Shown: piece by piece, positions 1 through 8,409 of the stretch
How positions within the stretch are numbered: position 1 is the first letter of the stretch
How the letters are laid out: every line of letters begins with the position of its first letter
Source of the DNA: Deltaproteobacteria bacterium
Lineage (GTDB): Bacteria; Myxococcota_A; UBA9160; PR03
Direction: 5' to 3'
DNA: 64,000 nucleotides
Assembly (NCBI GenBank): GCA_035063765.1
Contig: JAPSFT010000020.1
Coordinates: 1 to 64,000 of the forward strand
Position numbers and translations under genes: made by a program
Notes under the pieces: model-generated
Told to the model about the DNA's origin: nothing
The model's input: the letters and a program-made list of their open reading frames with translations, nothing else
The model's database searches: none

Positions 1-386
1 CTTCCCGACGCATCGATGTGTATGGTGGCCTCGCCGGTGCGCGGGCCGGCGGCGTGCGGCGGCGCGAGCGCCGCGCGCGGTGAGGTCGAGAGCGCGGCGT
101 CGAGCAGCGCGCCGCGCGCCGCGCGCTCGAGCGCGGGCGAGGCCGTCCGTACGCAGAGCTGTGCGCAGCGCGCGCGGGCGTGGGAGAGCGCGTCGCCCGC
201 CCGCACGCCCGCCCGCACCGCGGCCGGCGCCGCGGCCAGCACGATCCCGCGCGACCCCGGCTCCGAGGCGATCACGAGCGGCAGCCCGGCCAGCTCCGGC
301 CGGGCCCGCAGCGCCGCCGCCACCGGCAGGTCGGGCGCCAGCAGGCATGCCACCCGGCGGCTTCCGATGCGGGTGACGCCGGTCAC
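1..386 (-). CDS. imuB: ImuB-like Y-family DNA polymerase homologue, 5' part
   Basis: Only the first ~128 codons are in the window; the rest lies beyond base 1. The translation after the GTG at 386 reads VTGVTRIGSRRVACLLAPDL and continues with an alanine-rich stretch ending near ATIHIDASG. This matches the start of ImuB-type Y-family proteins: a beta strand with xACLLxPDLP in place of the usual catalytic DxDxFF, and a VxxDxSG motif at about residue 120. Known role of the family: a non-catalytic bridge protein that, with ImuA and DnaE2, carries out SOS mutagenesis and lesion bypass. A GTG at 353 is an alternative start. imuA lies on the same strand upstream but is separated by an opposite-strand gene, which is unusual. 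Confidence is moderate because the C-terminal half cannot be seen. Confidence 0.72.
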   Translation of the reverse strand, partial: MTGVTRIGSRRVACLLAPDLPVAAALRARPELAGLPLVIASEPGSRGIVLAAAPAAVRAGVRAGDALSHARARCAQLCVRTASPALERAARGALLDAALSTSPRAALAPPHAAGPRTGEATIHIDASG

Positions 387-433
387 CGGGCCGCCATCCC
401 GATGGCCGATGGGTTCCGCGGGAGGGGCGGGGG

Positions 434-1579
434 ATGGTGCGTGCACGCGGGATCGCCGCCCTGGTCGCGGCCGCCTGGCTGGCGCCCGCTGCCGGAGCCC
501 AGCAGGCCCCGGCGCCGGATCCGCCCCGGTTCGAGGGTGTGCCCGAGCCTGCGCCCCCGCTTCCCGCTCCGCGCGCGGGCGGCGGCAGCGCGGAGCTCCT
601 GGGCGAGTGGACCCTGCACAAGACCGCCGGCGGCACGCACCCCGACGGCGTCGAGCAGACCTACGTGTGGCTGATGAACCGCGCCCGCCAGGATCCACCG
701 GCCGAGGGCGTCTTCCTGGCCGGCCTCGACGAGTTCGGCGTGGCCCAGGCGGTCGTCTACTTCGGGGTGGACCTCGCGCTGCTGCAGCAGGAGTTCGCCG
801 CACTCGCGCCGAAGCCCCCGGCCGCCTTCGACGCGCGCCTCTACGAGGCCGCGCTCGCGCACTCCCTCGGCTTGATCGCGCGCGACGCCCAGGACCACCA
901 GGGGCAGTTCGACCGGGTCGAGGAGGCCGGCTTCCACGCCCAGGCCCTGCGCGGCAACGTGTTCTCCTACGCGCGCGAGGCGCTCTACGGCCACGCCGCC
1001 TTCAACATCGACTGGGGCGGCAGCGACGGCACCGGCATGCAGGCGGGGCGCGGCCATCGCAAGGCGATCATGAGCATCGACGGCGACTACACGAACGTCG
1101 GGATCGCCGCGGTGCCGGAGCTGGATCCCGTCACGCGGGTGGGCAGCTCGGTGGTGACGGGCAACTACGCCCGCGCCTCGACGGCGGCCGCCGACCACTA
1201 CAACCGCTTCCTGGTCGGGACGGTCTGGCAGGATCTCGACGAGGACGATCGCTACGACCCGGGCGAGGGCATCGAGGGCGTCACCGTCGTGCCGTCGCGC
1301 GGCCCCTGGTTCGCGGTGACCGCCGCCGGCGGCGGCTACGCGCTGCCGATCCTGGAGCCGGGCCCCGTGACGGTGGAGTTCTCGGGCGGCGGCGTCCCGC
1401 TCCACACGGTCCAGGCGACGGTGGGCGCGACGAGCCTGCTCGTCGACTACGACCTCGCGTCCGCCGTCGTGGTGCCTGCGCCGGGCAGCACCGCGTCGGG
1501 CCTGGGTGCCAGCCTCACCCTGGTCGTGCTGGCTGCGCGTGCCGCGCGGTTCCGTGCTCGCCGACACCGATTGCGGTAG
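434..1579 (+). CDS. secreted CAP-domain protein with prealbumin-like domain and PEP-CTERM-like tail
   Basis: A 381-residue exported protein. GGAGG at 421-425 sits 8 bases before the ATG. Residues 1-22 form a signal peptide ending in AGAQQ. Residues ~65-260 resemble a CAP/SCP domain: conserved NRARQDP near the start, an [16 protein letters not shown] helix, a GNVFSYA segment and [10 protein letters not shown] followed by YTNVGIAAV. Residues ~270-345 ([20 protein letters not shown]) look like an SdrD B-type / carboxypeptidase-regulatory-like beta domain with acidic calcium-loop residues. The C-terminus has VPAPGS, a hydrophobic helix and a basic end, like a PEP-CTERM exosortase signal with PAP for PEP. 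Function is unknown. A paralogue lies at 2834. The stop is 4 bases from the convergent imuA stop. Confidence 0.85.
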   Translation: MVRARGIAALVAAAWLAPAAGAQQAPAPDPPRFEGVPEPAPPLPAPRAGGGSAELLGEWTLHKTAGGTHPDGVEQTYVWLMNRARQDPPAEGVFLAGLDEFGVAQAVVYFGVDLALLQQEFAALAPKPPAAFDARLYEAALAHSLGLIARDAQDHQGQFDRVEEAGFHAQALRGNVFSYAREALYGHAAFNIDWGGSDGTGMQAGRGHRKAIMSIDGDYTNVGIAAVPELDPVTRVGSSVVTGNYARASTAAADHYNRFLVGTVWQDLDEDDRYDPGEGIEGVTVVPSRGPWFAVTAAGGGYALPILEPGPVTVEFSGGGVPLHTVQATVGATSLLVDYDLASAVVVPAPGSTASGLGASLTLVVLAARAARFRARRHRLR

Positions 1580-1583
1580 GAGG

Positions 1584-2327
1584 CTACGAGGCGTCCGCGC
1601 CGGGTTCGAGGGGATCACGGGCAACGGGGGGGACCTTCCAGCAGACGGGGGCGAAGCCGCCCCCGGTGGCTCCGGAACGGCGCCGCACCAGCGCCAGACG
1701 CGCCTCGAGCCCTTCGAGCCACGCCGGGCGCTCTGCGAAGCGCAGCCGGGTCACCCGCAGGTCCACGGCCAGTGCTGCGAAGGAGCCGAGCGCCGGCTCC
1801 CGGCCGAGCAGCACCAGCGCCGTCGCGCTCGCCGAGGCGCAGCGGGTGAGGCGCAGCCAGGCGCCGGTGCGGGCGCCGGGGACGTCGAGATCGAGGACGA
1901 CCAGGGCGAAGCCGCGCGCGAGCAGCAGGCGCTCGGCGCAGCGCAGCGCGTCGCCGGTCCGGGTGGGCCGCACCCAGAGCAGGCGCTCGCCGACGACGCC
2001 CGCCGCCTCCAGCGAGGCGGGGTCGAGCGCGTCGGAGGGGTCGATCCAGGCGACCACCTCGCCGGCGCGGGTGGCGGTGGCCGCGAGCGCCACGGCCAGC
2101 GAGGTGCGGCCCGAGGAGAGCGGACCCGTGATCTCGGCGAGCCGCCCGCGCAGGAAGCCGCCGCCGAGCAGGTGATCGACCGCGGCATGGCCGGTTGCCA
2201 GCCGGGGCGTCCGGGCCTGCTCGGCCAGGTCCTCGGCCAGCCGGCTGCCGGTGCGGAGCGTGGGGTGGAGCCGGACGAGCCGGGCCCGCCGGACGGAAGA
2301 ATCGGAGCGCGGCCCGGGCAACGACAT
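1584..2327 (-). CDS. imuA: ImuA-like RecA-fold protein (translesion mutasome)
   Basis: A 247-residue protein starting at the ATG at 2327. Residues ~25-80 read [19 protein letters not shown], then GPLSSGRTS, a relaxed Walker A/P-loop, then [13 protein letters not shown], the layout of the RecA/ImuA/SulA-like family. Known role: ImuA binds ImuB and helps load the error-prone DnaE2 polymerase during the SOS response. Its natural partner, imuB, begins at 386 on the same strand, but a complete opposite-strand gene sits between them. A TTTC-N7-TTTC direct repeat just upstream may be its SOS operator. The frame stays open further upstream, but that stretch overlaps gloA on the other strand and shows no family similarity, so the ATG is preferred. 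Confidence 0.82.
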   Translation of the reverse strand: MSLPGPRSDSSVRRARLVRLHPTLRTGSRLAEDLAEQARTPRLATGHAAVDHLLGGGFLRGRLAEITGPLSSGRTSLAVALAATATRAGEVVAWIDPSDALDPASLEAAGVVGERLLWVRPTRTGDALRCAERLLLARGFALVVLDLDVPGARTGAWLRLTRCASASATALVLLGREPALGSFAALAVDLRVTRLRFAERPAWLEGLEARLALVRRRSGATGGGFAPVCWKVPPVARDPLEPGADAS

Positions 2328-2335
2328 GGCCGTAC

Positions 2336-2350
2336 TTTCGCTCTGTTTTC
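2336..2350 (-). promoter_or_regulatory. possible SOS-type operator (direct repeat TTTC-N7-TTTC)
   Basis: The direct repeat TTTC, seven bases, TTTC (GAAA-N7-GAAA on the imuA strand) lies 9 bases upstream of the imuA ATG, in the space shared with divergent gloA. Its geometry matches the GTTC-N7-GTTC LexA box known from Alphaproteobacteria, with one base changed in each half. Assignment to LexA is inference based on position and spacing only. Confidence 0.35.
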
Positions 2351-2417
2351 GCCATCCGTCAATCGATCTTCCCGACGGGTCGAGCGCTGCAACGCTGGGG
2401 CTAGACTCCCCCGGGCC

Positions 2418-2837
2418 ATGCGGCTGCTGCACACGATGCTCCGGGTCCGGGACCTCGACCGCGCGCTGCGCTTCTACTGCGACGGCCTCGGCATGGAGCT
2501 GCTGCGCCGCAAGGACTACCCGGGCGGCCGCTTCACCCTCGCCTTCGTCGGCTACGGCCCCGAGTCCGAGACCGCCGTCCTCGAGCTCACCTACAACTGG
2601 CCTGCGCAAGAGCGCTCCGCGGCGCAGGAGGGGGGCGCCCGCGACTACGAGCTCGGCACCGCCTTCGGCCACGTCGCGATCGGGGTTCCCGACATCCACG
2701 CCACCTGCGAGGCGCTGCGCGCGCGCGGTGTGCGGGTCACCCGCGAGCCGGGCCCGATGCGGCACGGGACCACGGTGATCGCCTTCGTCGAGGATCCCGA
2801 CGGCTACAAGGTCGAGCTGATCGAGGAGCGGACGTGA
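2418..2837 (+). CDS. gloA: glyoxalase I (lactoylglutathione lyase)
   Basis: A 139-residue single-domain protein that converts the methylglyoxal-glutathione hemithioacetal to S-lactoylglutathione in the cytoplasm. The N-terminus [20 protein letters not shown] and the C-terminal [15 protein letters not shown] are close to E. coli GloA. The four metal ligands expected for the nickel/cobalt class are present: His5, Glu56, His85 and Glu133. Compared with E. coli there is an insertion of about ten residues ([12 protein letters not shown]) after ELTYNW, just before the second metal-binding half. Its stop overlaps the GTG of the following CAP-domain gene in a GTGA arrangement, implying translational coupling even though the two products appear unrelated. 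Confidence 0.95.
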   Translation: MRLLHTMLRVRDLDRALRFYCDGLGMELLRRKDYPGGRFTLAFVGYGPESETAVLELTYNWPAQERSAAQEGGARDYELGTAFGHVAIGVPDIHATCEALRARGVRVTREPGPMRHGTTVIAFVEDPDGYKVELIEERT

Positions 2838-3859
2838 GGTCCGCCGCGGCGCTCCTCCTCGTCCTCGTCCCGTGCAGCGAGGCCGCCGCTGCGCCGCAGG
2901 TCGAGTGGGCGCTCCACCGGACGGCCGACGGTGCGCATCCCGACGGGCTCGAGCAGGCCTGGCTCTGGCAGATGAACCGCGCCCGCCAGGATCCCGCCGC
3001 CGAGGGCGCCCGGCTGCCTGCGCTCGACGACCCGCTGGTGCAGCTCTCCTACGACGTCTTCGCGACCGACCTCGACCTGCTCGAGGCCGAGCTCGCGGCG
3101 CTGCCGCCGAGCCCGCCGGCCGCCTTCGACCGCCGCCTGTGGACGGCGTCGCGCGACCACGCCCAGGCGATGATCGACGCCGACGCCGCCTTCGTGCCGG
3201 GCCAGCTCGACCGCATCCTGCCGGCGGGCTTCGTCTATCCCTCGATCGGAGCGGTCGCAGGCAACGCCTACGGCTTCGCGGCGAACCCCGTCCACGGCCA
3301 CGCCGCGTGGGCCGCCAACTGGGGCGCGGGCCCCGGCGGCATGGCCGACGGCCGCCCGAACCGCGCGATCCTGCTCGGCGCGCTCTCGAACGTCGGGATC
3401 GCCGTGCTCCCGGATCCGGACGCCGGCGACCTGCTCGGCCCGCTGGTCGCGGTGGCGAGCCACGCCGACGCGAACCCGCTGTTCGCGGACCACCACGACC
3501 GCTTCCTGGTCGGCACGGTCTGGGAGGACCTCGACGGCGACGGCGGCTACGACCCCGGCGAGGGCCTCGGCGGCGTCGGCGTCGTGCCCGACGCGGGCGG
3601 CTTCTTCGCCGTGACCGCCGCGGGCGGCGGCTTCGCGATCCCGGTGACGAGCCCCGGCACCTTCCAAGTCGCGTTCGCGGGCGCCGGCGTGCCGGCGCGC
3701 GTGCGCCAGGTCACGGTGGGCGAGGACAGCGTCCTCGTGGACTACCAGGTGCCCGAGCCCTCGCCGCCGCTCGCGGGGCTCGCGGCTGCGGGCGCGCTCG
3801 CGATGCTCGCCAGGCGAGCGGGATCCGCACGCCCCGTGTGCGGCGGGAGCCCGCGCTGA
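2834..3859 (+). CDS. secreted CAP-domain protein with prealbumin-like domain and PEP-CTERM sorting signal
   Basis: A 341-residue paralogue of the protein at 434, with the same order: signal peptide (1-19, ending EAAAA), the conserved [20 protein letters not shown] and NRARQDP blocks, a CAP-like region, then [20 protein letters not shown] and a beta domain. The CAP motif has diverged: the GHR of the first copy is GRPNRA here. The C-terminus shows a clear PEP-CTERM signal: VPEPSPP, hydrophobic [14 protein letters not shown], then RRAGSAR, followed by a short extra CGGSPR tail. Known: PEP-CTERM proteins are processed by an exosortase, often in exopolysaccharide producers; no exosortase is in this window. 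It starts with GTG overlapping the gloA stop, and ends 7 bases from the convergent purN stop. Confidence 0.85.
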   Translation: MRSAAALLLVLVPCSEAAAAPQVEWALHRTADGAHPDGLEQAWLWQMNRARQDPAAEGARLPALDDPLVQLSYDVFATDLDLLEAELAALPPSPPAAFDRRLWTASRDHAQAMIDADAAFVPGQLDRILPAGFVYPSIGAVAGNAYGFAANPVHGHAAWAANWGAGPGGMADGRPNRAILLGALSNVGIAVLPDPDAGDLLGPLVAVASHADANPLFADHHDRFLVGTVWEDLDGDGGYDPGEGLGGVGVVPDAGGFFAVTAAGGGFAIPVTSPGTFQVAFAGAGVPARVRQVTVGEDSVLVDYQVPEPSPPLAGLAAAGALAMLARRAGSARPVCGGSPR

Positions 3860-3866
3860 GCTGGCC

Positions 3867-4490
3867 CTACGCGGGCGCGATGCGGGTGCGCCGGCCTTCG
3901 ATCGTGACCCGGCCCGCCGCGATCAGGCGGATCGCCTCGGGCACGAGGCGGCGCTCGACCGCCTGGACGCGCGCCGCCAGCGTGTCGGGGGTGTCGTCCT
4001 CGAGCACGGGCACGGCCTCCTGGAGCAGGATCGGGCCGCTGTCGTAGTGGTCGTCGGCGAAGTGGACGGTGGCGCCGGAGAGCTTCACGCCGGCGGCGAG
4101 CACCGCCTCGTGGACGCGGTGGCCGTACATGCCACGGCCGCAGAAGGCGGGGATCAGCGCGGGATGGACGTTGATGCAGCGGCCCTCGAAGCGGCCGCGC
4201 AGCTCGAAGATCGAGAGGAAGCCGAGCAGGGCCACGAGGTCCACCTCGTGGCGCGCGAGCTCGGCGTGGATCGCGTCGTCGAAGGCGCGCGCGTCCGGAA
4301 ACGACTTGCGCGGCAGCGCGCGCGCCGGGATCCCGCGCCGCGCCGCCCGGCGCAGCCCGCCGGCGTCCTCCTTCGACGCGATCACGACCACCACCCGGGC
4401 CGGTACCTCGCCGGCGTCGATACGCTCGCAGAGGCTCTCGAGGCTCGTGCCCTCCCCGGAGAGCAGCACGGCGATTCGCAGCGGCTTCAT
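3867..4490 (-). CDS. purN: phosphoribosylglycinamide formyltransferase
   Basis: A 207-residue enzyme of de novo purine synthesis that transfers a formyl group from 10-formyl-THF to GAR. The N-terminal RIAVLLSGEGTSLESLCERI is the phosphate-binding strand-loop. NVHPALIPAFCGRGMYGHRV contains the catalytic Asn and His, and ATVHFADDHYDSGPILLQ supplies the catalytic Asp. The folate-site GFLSI motif follows the VALL strand. Length fits the family. The start is the ATG at 4490, which overlaps the metF stop by four bases (ATGA), so the two folate-using genes are translationally coupled. Confidence 0.95.
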   Translation of the reverse strand: MKPLRIAVLLSGEGTSLESLCERIDAGEVPARVVVVIASKEDAGGLRRAARRGIPARALPRKSFPDARAFDDAIHAELARHEVDLVALLGFLSIFELRGRFEGRCINVHPALIPAFCGRGMYGHRVHEAVLAAGVKLSGATVHFADDHYDSGPILLQEAVPVLEDDTPDTLAARVQAVERRLVPEAIRLIAAGRVTIEGRRTRIAPA

Positions 4491-5353
4491 CGGCCGAACA
4501 GGTTCTCGTACACGCGGCGCGCCGCCGGCGAGCGGTTGAGCGTGTAGAAGTGCAGGCCCGGCACGCCGTGTTCGAGCAGGGTCCGGCATTGCTCGGTCGC
4601 CCATGCAACCCCGACCTCGAGCGTGGCGGCCTCGTCCTCGCCGGCGGCGGCGAGGCGTGCCTCGAGCGCCGGCGGGATCGCAGCGCCGTTCAGGCTCGCC
4701 ATGCGCCGGGCGTTGTGTGCCGAGATCACCGGCATGATGCCGGGCACGATCGGCACCTCGATGCCGGCGGCGCGGGCGCGCGCGACGAAGGCGAAGTAGT
4801 CGGCGGGGTCGAAGAAGAGCTGCGTGATCAGGAACTCGGCGCCCGCGTGGACCTTGCGGACCAGGTTCGCGAGATCGGCCTCGGGGCTCGCGGCCTCGGG
4901 ATGCGTCTCCGGGTAGCAGGCGCCGCCCAGGCAGAAGCCCCAGCGCGAGCGGACGAAGCGCAGGAGCTCGTCGGCGTAGGCGAAGCCGCCCGGGACGGGG
5001 CGGAAATCGGGCTGGTCGCGCGGGGGGTCGCCGCGCAGCGCGAGCAGGTTCTCGATGCCCTCGCGCGCCAGCGCGTCGAGGGTCTCGGCGAGCTCCTCCG
5101 CCGGCGAGCCGACGCAGGTCATGTGCGCCATCGCCGTGAGCCCGAGCTCGCGCTGGATCTGCACCACGAGCTCCGCGGTGCGCCGCCGCGTCGAGCCGCC
5201 CGCGCCCCAGGTCACCGACACGAAGCCCGGCCCGAGCCGCTTCAGGTCCGCGATCGTGCGGTAGAGCGAGTCGTAGCCCGCCTCGGTCTTCGGCGGGAAG
5301 AACTCGAAGGAGACGACCGGGCCGCCGCGGCGGTAGAGCTCCGAGATGCGCAC
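4487..5353 (-). CDS. metF: methylenetetrahydrofolate reductase
   Basis: A 288-residue flavoprotein that reduces 5,10-methylene-THF to 5-methyl-THF for methionine synthesis. The family opening VVSFEFFPPKTEAGYDSLY contains the catalytic Glu in EFFPPK. FVSVTWGAGGSTRRRTAEL and the DPADYFAFVARARAAGI region are also typical, and the C-terminal GVPGLHFYTLNRS is diagnostic. Translation starts at a GTG. The length matches bacterial MetF, which lacks the eukaryotic regulatory domain. It is first in a two-gene unit with purN, linking one-carbon supply to purine and methionine synthesis. Confidence 0.95.
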   Translation of the reverse strand: MRISELYRRGGPVVSFEFFPPKTEAGYDSLYRTIADLKRLGPGFVSVTWGAGGSTRRRTAELVVQIQRELGLTAMAHMTCVGSPAEELAETLDALAREGIENLLALRGDPPRDQPDFRPVPGGFAYADELLRFVRSRWGFCLGGACYPETHPEAASPEADLANLVRKVHAGAEFLITQLFFDPADYFAFVARARAAGIEVPIVPGIMPVISAHNARRMASLNGAAIPPALEARLAAAGEDEAATLEVGVAWATEQCRTLLEHGVPGLHFYTLNRSPAARRVYENLFGR

Positions 5354-5478
5354 GGGCGCAGTCTACCGGCGGCACCTCGGCTCCGCCGGGGGCGCCGGCG
5401 GCGGGCCCACGGGCACGAGCGCCCCTCTGGTTCCCGATGCCCGCGGCTGGCAGACTGCGCGGCTCGGAGGGCCCCGGC

Positions 5479-6417
5479 ATGTCGATCCTGATCACCGGCT
5501 CGCTCGCGATCGATCGCATCATGGTCTTCCAGGACCGCTTCAAGAACCACATCCTTCCCGAGAAGCTGCACATCCTGAGCATCAGCTTCCACGTGCCGAC
5601 GCTCGACGAGTTCCAGGGCGGCTGCGCCGGCAACATCGCCCACGGGGTGAAGCTCCTGGGCGGGGACCCGCTGATCGTCGCGGCGGCGGGGCGTGACTTC
5701 GGCCCCTACGCGCAGTCGCTCGATGCGCGCGGCATCCGCCGCGACGGGATCGCGGTCTTCGAGGATGCCTACACGGCGCAGTGCTTCATCACCACCGACC
5801 TCGACGACAACCAGATCGTCGCCTTCCACCCGGGCGCGATGGAGCGCGCGAGCGGGATCGACGTGGAGCGCTTCCTGCCGGGCGTGTCGGTGGCGCTGGT
5901 CGGGCCCGACGACAACCAGGCGATGCGCCGCCACGCGGCCACGTTGAAGGCGCGCGGGGTGCCGCTCGTCTGCGACCCGGGCCAGCAGCTCATCAACTTC
6001 GACGGTCCCGGACTCCTCGAGTTCCTGGCCGGCGCGCGCGTCTACGTCGTGAACGACTACGAGTGGGCGGTGACGCTCGACCGCACGGGCCTCGGCGAGC
6101 AGGCGCTGGCGGCGCGCGCGGGCGCGATCGTGGTGACGCGCGGCGCGGAGGGCTCGACGATCCTCGAGGGCGGTGCGCGCACGGACGTGCCGGCCGTGAA
6201 GGCCGCGCAAGTGGTGGATCCGACCGGCTGCGGCGACGCCTTCCGTGCCGGGCTCCTGGTCGGCCTCGAGCGCGGCCTGCCTCTCGAGACCGCGGCACGG
6301 CTCGGCAGCGTCATGGGGACGCTCGCGGTCGAGCAGCGCGGCACCCAGTCGGTGAGCGCGGATCTCGCGACGATCCGGGCGCGCTACGCGGGTGCCTTCG
6401 GCCCGGCGCCGCTCTAG
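5479..6417 (+). CDS. PfkB-family carbohydrate/adenosine kinase
   Basis: A 312-residue ribokinase-fold enzyme. GGAGG at 5466-5470 lies 8 bases before the ATG at 5479, which is preferred over a more upstream in-frame codon. Motifs: TGSLAIDRI at the N-terminus, GGCAGNIAHGVKLLGG (substrate-lid and phosphate region), the AGRDFGPY segment, and the C-terminal DPTGCGDAFRAGLL with the catalytic Asp and anion hole. Known: this subgroup of bacterial PfkB kinases is often annotated adenosine kinase. Substrate specificity is not readable from the motifs, so adenosine is a plausible inference only. The next gene follows 10 bases later, suggesting one transcript. Confidence 0.88.
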   Translation: MSILITGSLAIDRIMVFQDRFKNHILPEKLHILSISFHVPTLDEFQGGCAGNIAHGVKLLGGDPLIVAAAGRDFGPYAQSLDARGIRRDGIAVFEDAYTAQCFITTDLDDNQIVAFHPGAMERASGIDVERFLPGVSVALVGPDDNQAMRRHAATLKARGVPLVCDPGQQLINFDGPGLLEFLAGARVYVVNDYEWAVTLDRTGLGEQALAARAGAIVVTRGAEGSTILEGGARTDVPAVKAAQVVDPTGCGDAFRAGLLVGLERGLPLETAARLGSVMGTLAVEQRGTQSVSADLATIRARYAGAFGPAPL

Positions 6418-6427
6418 CCGGGGCCGG

Positions 6428-7582
6428 GTGCGGGCCGAGCTCGACGTCGCGATCGCCGGAGCGGGCGCCGTCGGGCTCGCGACGGCGGCGGCGCTGGCTG
6501 CGGCGGGGCACACGGTCGCGGTGCTGGAGCGGGGCGCGGGGATCGCCCGCGAGACCACCAGCCGCAGCTCGCAGGTCCTGCACGCGGGTCTCTACTACCC
6601 GGCTGGCTCGTGGAAGGCGCGCCTGTGCCGCGAGGGGCGCGAGCGCGTCTACGAGCGCTGCGAGCGGCTGCGCATCCCCTGCCGGCGCCTCGGCAAGCTG
6701 GTGGTGGCGGTGGAGGAGGGCGAGCGCGCGGCGCTCGAGCGGCTGCACGCGCTCGGCACCGCGAACGGTGCGCCCGGCCTCGAGCTCGTCGACGGCGCGG
6801 TGGTGCGCCGGCTCGAGCCGGCGGTGCGTGCGGTGGCGGCGCTGGTCTCGCCCGACACCGGGATCGTGGACGCGCACGCTCTCTGCCTGTCGTGGCTGGC
6901 CGAGGCCGAGGCCCATGGCGCCTGGCTGGCGCTCCGACACGAGGTCGTGTCGATCGAGAGGCACCCGGAGGGCTTCCGGGTCGAGGCGATCGACCCGGGT
7001 GGCCTGCGCGTCACGCTCTCGTGCGGGGCCCTCGTGAACGCGGCGGGGCTCGAGAGCGATCGCGTGGCGGCGCTCGCCGGCATCGACGTCGACGCGCGCG
7101 GCTGGCGGCTGCGACCCTGCAAGGGCGACTACTTCGCGCTGGCGCCCGGCGCGCCGCTGCGGGTGGGGCGGCTCGTCTATCCACTGCCGGCCGGCGCCGG
7201 CCTCGGCGTCCACGTGACCCTCGACCTCGGAGGTCGCATCCGCTTCGGGCCCGACGCCGAGTACGTCGAGCGCCCGCGCTACGACGTCGATCCGGCCAAG
7301 GCACAGGCCTTCGCGGCGGCCGCCGGCCGCTACCTGCCCGGCCTGCGCGCCGAGTGGCTGCGCCCCGACCAGGCCGGCGTTCGCCCGAAGCTCGCCGGGC
7401 CCGGTGAGGGCTTCCGCGACTTCGTCGTCGAGGAGGCGTCCGCCGACGGCCTGCCCGGCCTCGTCAACCTGATCGGGATCGAGTCCCCCGGCCTCACCGC
7501 CGCCCCCGCCATCGCCGCCCGCGTCGCCTCCCTGCTCCGGGGACAGTCCCGGCGATCCGGCGATTCCGGGGGCCCCGCCTAG
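6428..7582 (+). CDS. FAD-dependent oxidoreductase, L-2-hydroxyglutarate oxidase-like
   Basis: A 384-residue DAO-family flavoprotein. It begins with a GTG 10 bases after the kinase stop and has the dinucleotide-binding GAGAVGLATAAALAAAGH motif at residues ~10-30, followed by Glu at the ribose position (VLERG). SSQVLHAGLYY, GIVDAHALC, NAAGLESD and RPCKGDYF are signature blocks of the LhgO/L2HGDH branch, which oxidises L-2-hydroxyglutarate to 2-oxoglutarate and passes electrons to the quinone pool. The last ~15 codons run into a long inverted repeat, and its TAG shares a CTAG palindrome with the convergent phosphatase stop, so the two coding sequences overlap by four bases. Confidence 0.85.
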   Translation: MRAELDVAIAGAGAVGLATAAALAAAGHTVAVLERGAGIARETTSRSSQVLHAGLYYPAGSWKARLCREGRERVYERCERLRIPCRRLGKLVVAVEEGERAALERLHALGTANGAPGLELVDGAVVRRLEPAVRAVAALVSPDTGIVDAHALCLSWLAEAEAHGAWLALRHEVVSIERHPEGFRVEAIDPGGLRVTLSCGALVNAAGLESDRVAALAGIDVDARGWRLRPCKGDYFALAPGAPLRVGRLVYPLPAGAGLGVHVTLDLGGRIRFGPDAEYVERPRYDVDPAKAQAFAAAAGRYLPGLRAEWLRPDQAGVRPKLAGPGEGFRDFVVEEASADGLPGLVNLIGIESPGLTAAPAIAARVASLLRGQSRRSGDSGGPA

Positions 7583-7624
7583 GAGGGATCCGGCGAGAAT
7601 CGCCGGATCGCCGGGCCTGTCCCC
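7539..7624. repeat. 28-bp inverted repeat (REP-like) over two convergent stop codons
   Basis: Arms 7539-7566 and 7597-7624 are reverse complements over 28 bases with a single mismatch, separated by a 30-base centre. The outer part of the left arm is itself palindromic (GGGACAGTCCC). The element encodes the C-termini of the flanking convergent genes, and both stop codons (7579-7582) lie in its centre. It could act as a bidirectional terminator. The palindrome-within-palindrome design is also that of REP/BIME elements or small MITE remnants. Confidence 0.85.
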
Positions 7625-8409
7625 AGCCAGGCGCAGGCGACGGCGACGTTGTCGCCGGCGGCGTGGGCGCGGTGGGCGGCGAGGGCGGCGTCGACGACGC
7701 CGCGGGCGGCGGCGGCGGCGCGGCGGGCGGGCGGCTGCGGAGCGGCGGCGGCCACGGCGGCGAAGACGGCGCCGGCCGGGTCGGCGACGCCGATGGCGCG
7801 CTCGGAGAGGCCGTCGGTCGCCGCGACGATCGCGAGCGGGCGGTCGAGTGCCCGGACCCCGATCCGCGCGTGCTTCTCCGCCACCGAGGCGCGCAGCGGC
7901 CCCGCGCCGAGGAAGGTCGGCTTGCGCGCGCGCGGGATCTCCGCCGCGACGATCGCGTCGACCACGAAGAGGTGGCTGTCGCCGAGCGCCGCGTGCACGA
8001 GCAGGTCCTCCTCCGGACGTGCGAGCGCGAAGGACAGCGTCGTGCGCGCACGGGCCTTCTCGCGCTGCTCGGCCAGGACGGCGTCGTTGGCCAGCACCAG
8101 CGCGTGCAGCGCCGCCTGGTACCAGCCGTCGGTGCCGAGCGGCGGGCCGTCGAGCCACGCGCCCGCCGCCGCGAGCAGCGCCTCGAGCGCAGCCTCCGCG
8201 CCGCGGAACCCCCAGTGCCCGTCGGCCACCGCCACCAGCGCCCCGCGCGTGCCCCCGGCCACCAGGGCAGCGTCCTCGTTCGGGTCGGTGTGGGGGTAGG
8301 GCTTGACGGCGCCGCCGCGGGTGATCGCGGCTGCCACCCCCTCCGCGCCGGTCTCGCCGACCGCGTCGAGCGCGGGGTACTCGCGCCCGCGCAGCAGCAC
8401 CGCCCTCAT
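7579..8409 (-). CDS. PP2C-family serine/threonine phosphatase
   Basis: A 276-residue protein with the PP2C metal-binding layout: DPNEDAALV near residue 40, [14 protein letters not shown] (the DGHxG motif), GDSHLFVVD in the middle, AATDGLSE with the late acidic residue, and [12 protein letters not shown] near the end. These Asp residues hold the two catalytic Mn/Mg ions in the family. The start is the ATG at 8409, overlapping the stop of the upstream ferredoxin gene by four bases. There is no kinase in the window to pair with it. Its last codons and stop lie inside the 28-bp inverted repeat shared with the convergent oxidoreductase gene. Confidence 0.85.
   Translation of the reverse strand: MRAVLLRGREYPALDAVGETGAEGVAAAITRGGAVKPYPHTDPNEDAALVAGGTRGALVAVADGHWGFRGAEAALEALLAAAGAWLDGPPLGTDGWYQAALHALVLANDAVLAEQREKARARTTLSFALARPEEDLLVHAALGDSHLFVVDAIVAAEIPRARKPTFLGAGPLRASVAEKHARIGVRALDRPLAIVAATDGLSERAIGVADPAGAVFAAVAAAAPQPPARRAAAAARGVVDAALAAHRAHAAGDNVAVACAWLGTGPAIRRFSPDPS

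Noticed and set aside
16-2175. A 719-codon open frame on the plus strand across imuB, the CAP gene and imuA
   Set aside because: It is rich in Arg, Ala, Ser and Pro without any domain, and it runs through genes with recognisable families on both strands. Long spurious frames are expected at this GC content.
2328-2765. Upstream extension of imuA across gloA
   Set aside because: The frame is open but has no similarity to ImuA and lies antisense to a clear glyoxalase gene; an ATG at 2327 fits the family start.
5437-5478. Earlier ATG for the PfkB kinase
   Set aside because: The extra 14 residues are not conserved in the family, and GGAGG is correctly spaced for the ATG at 5479.
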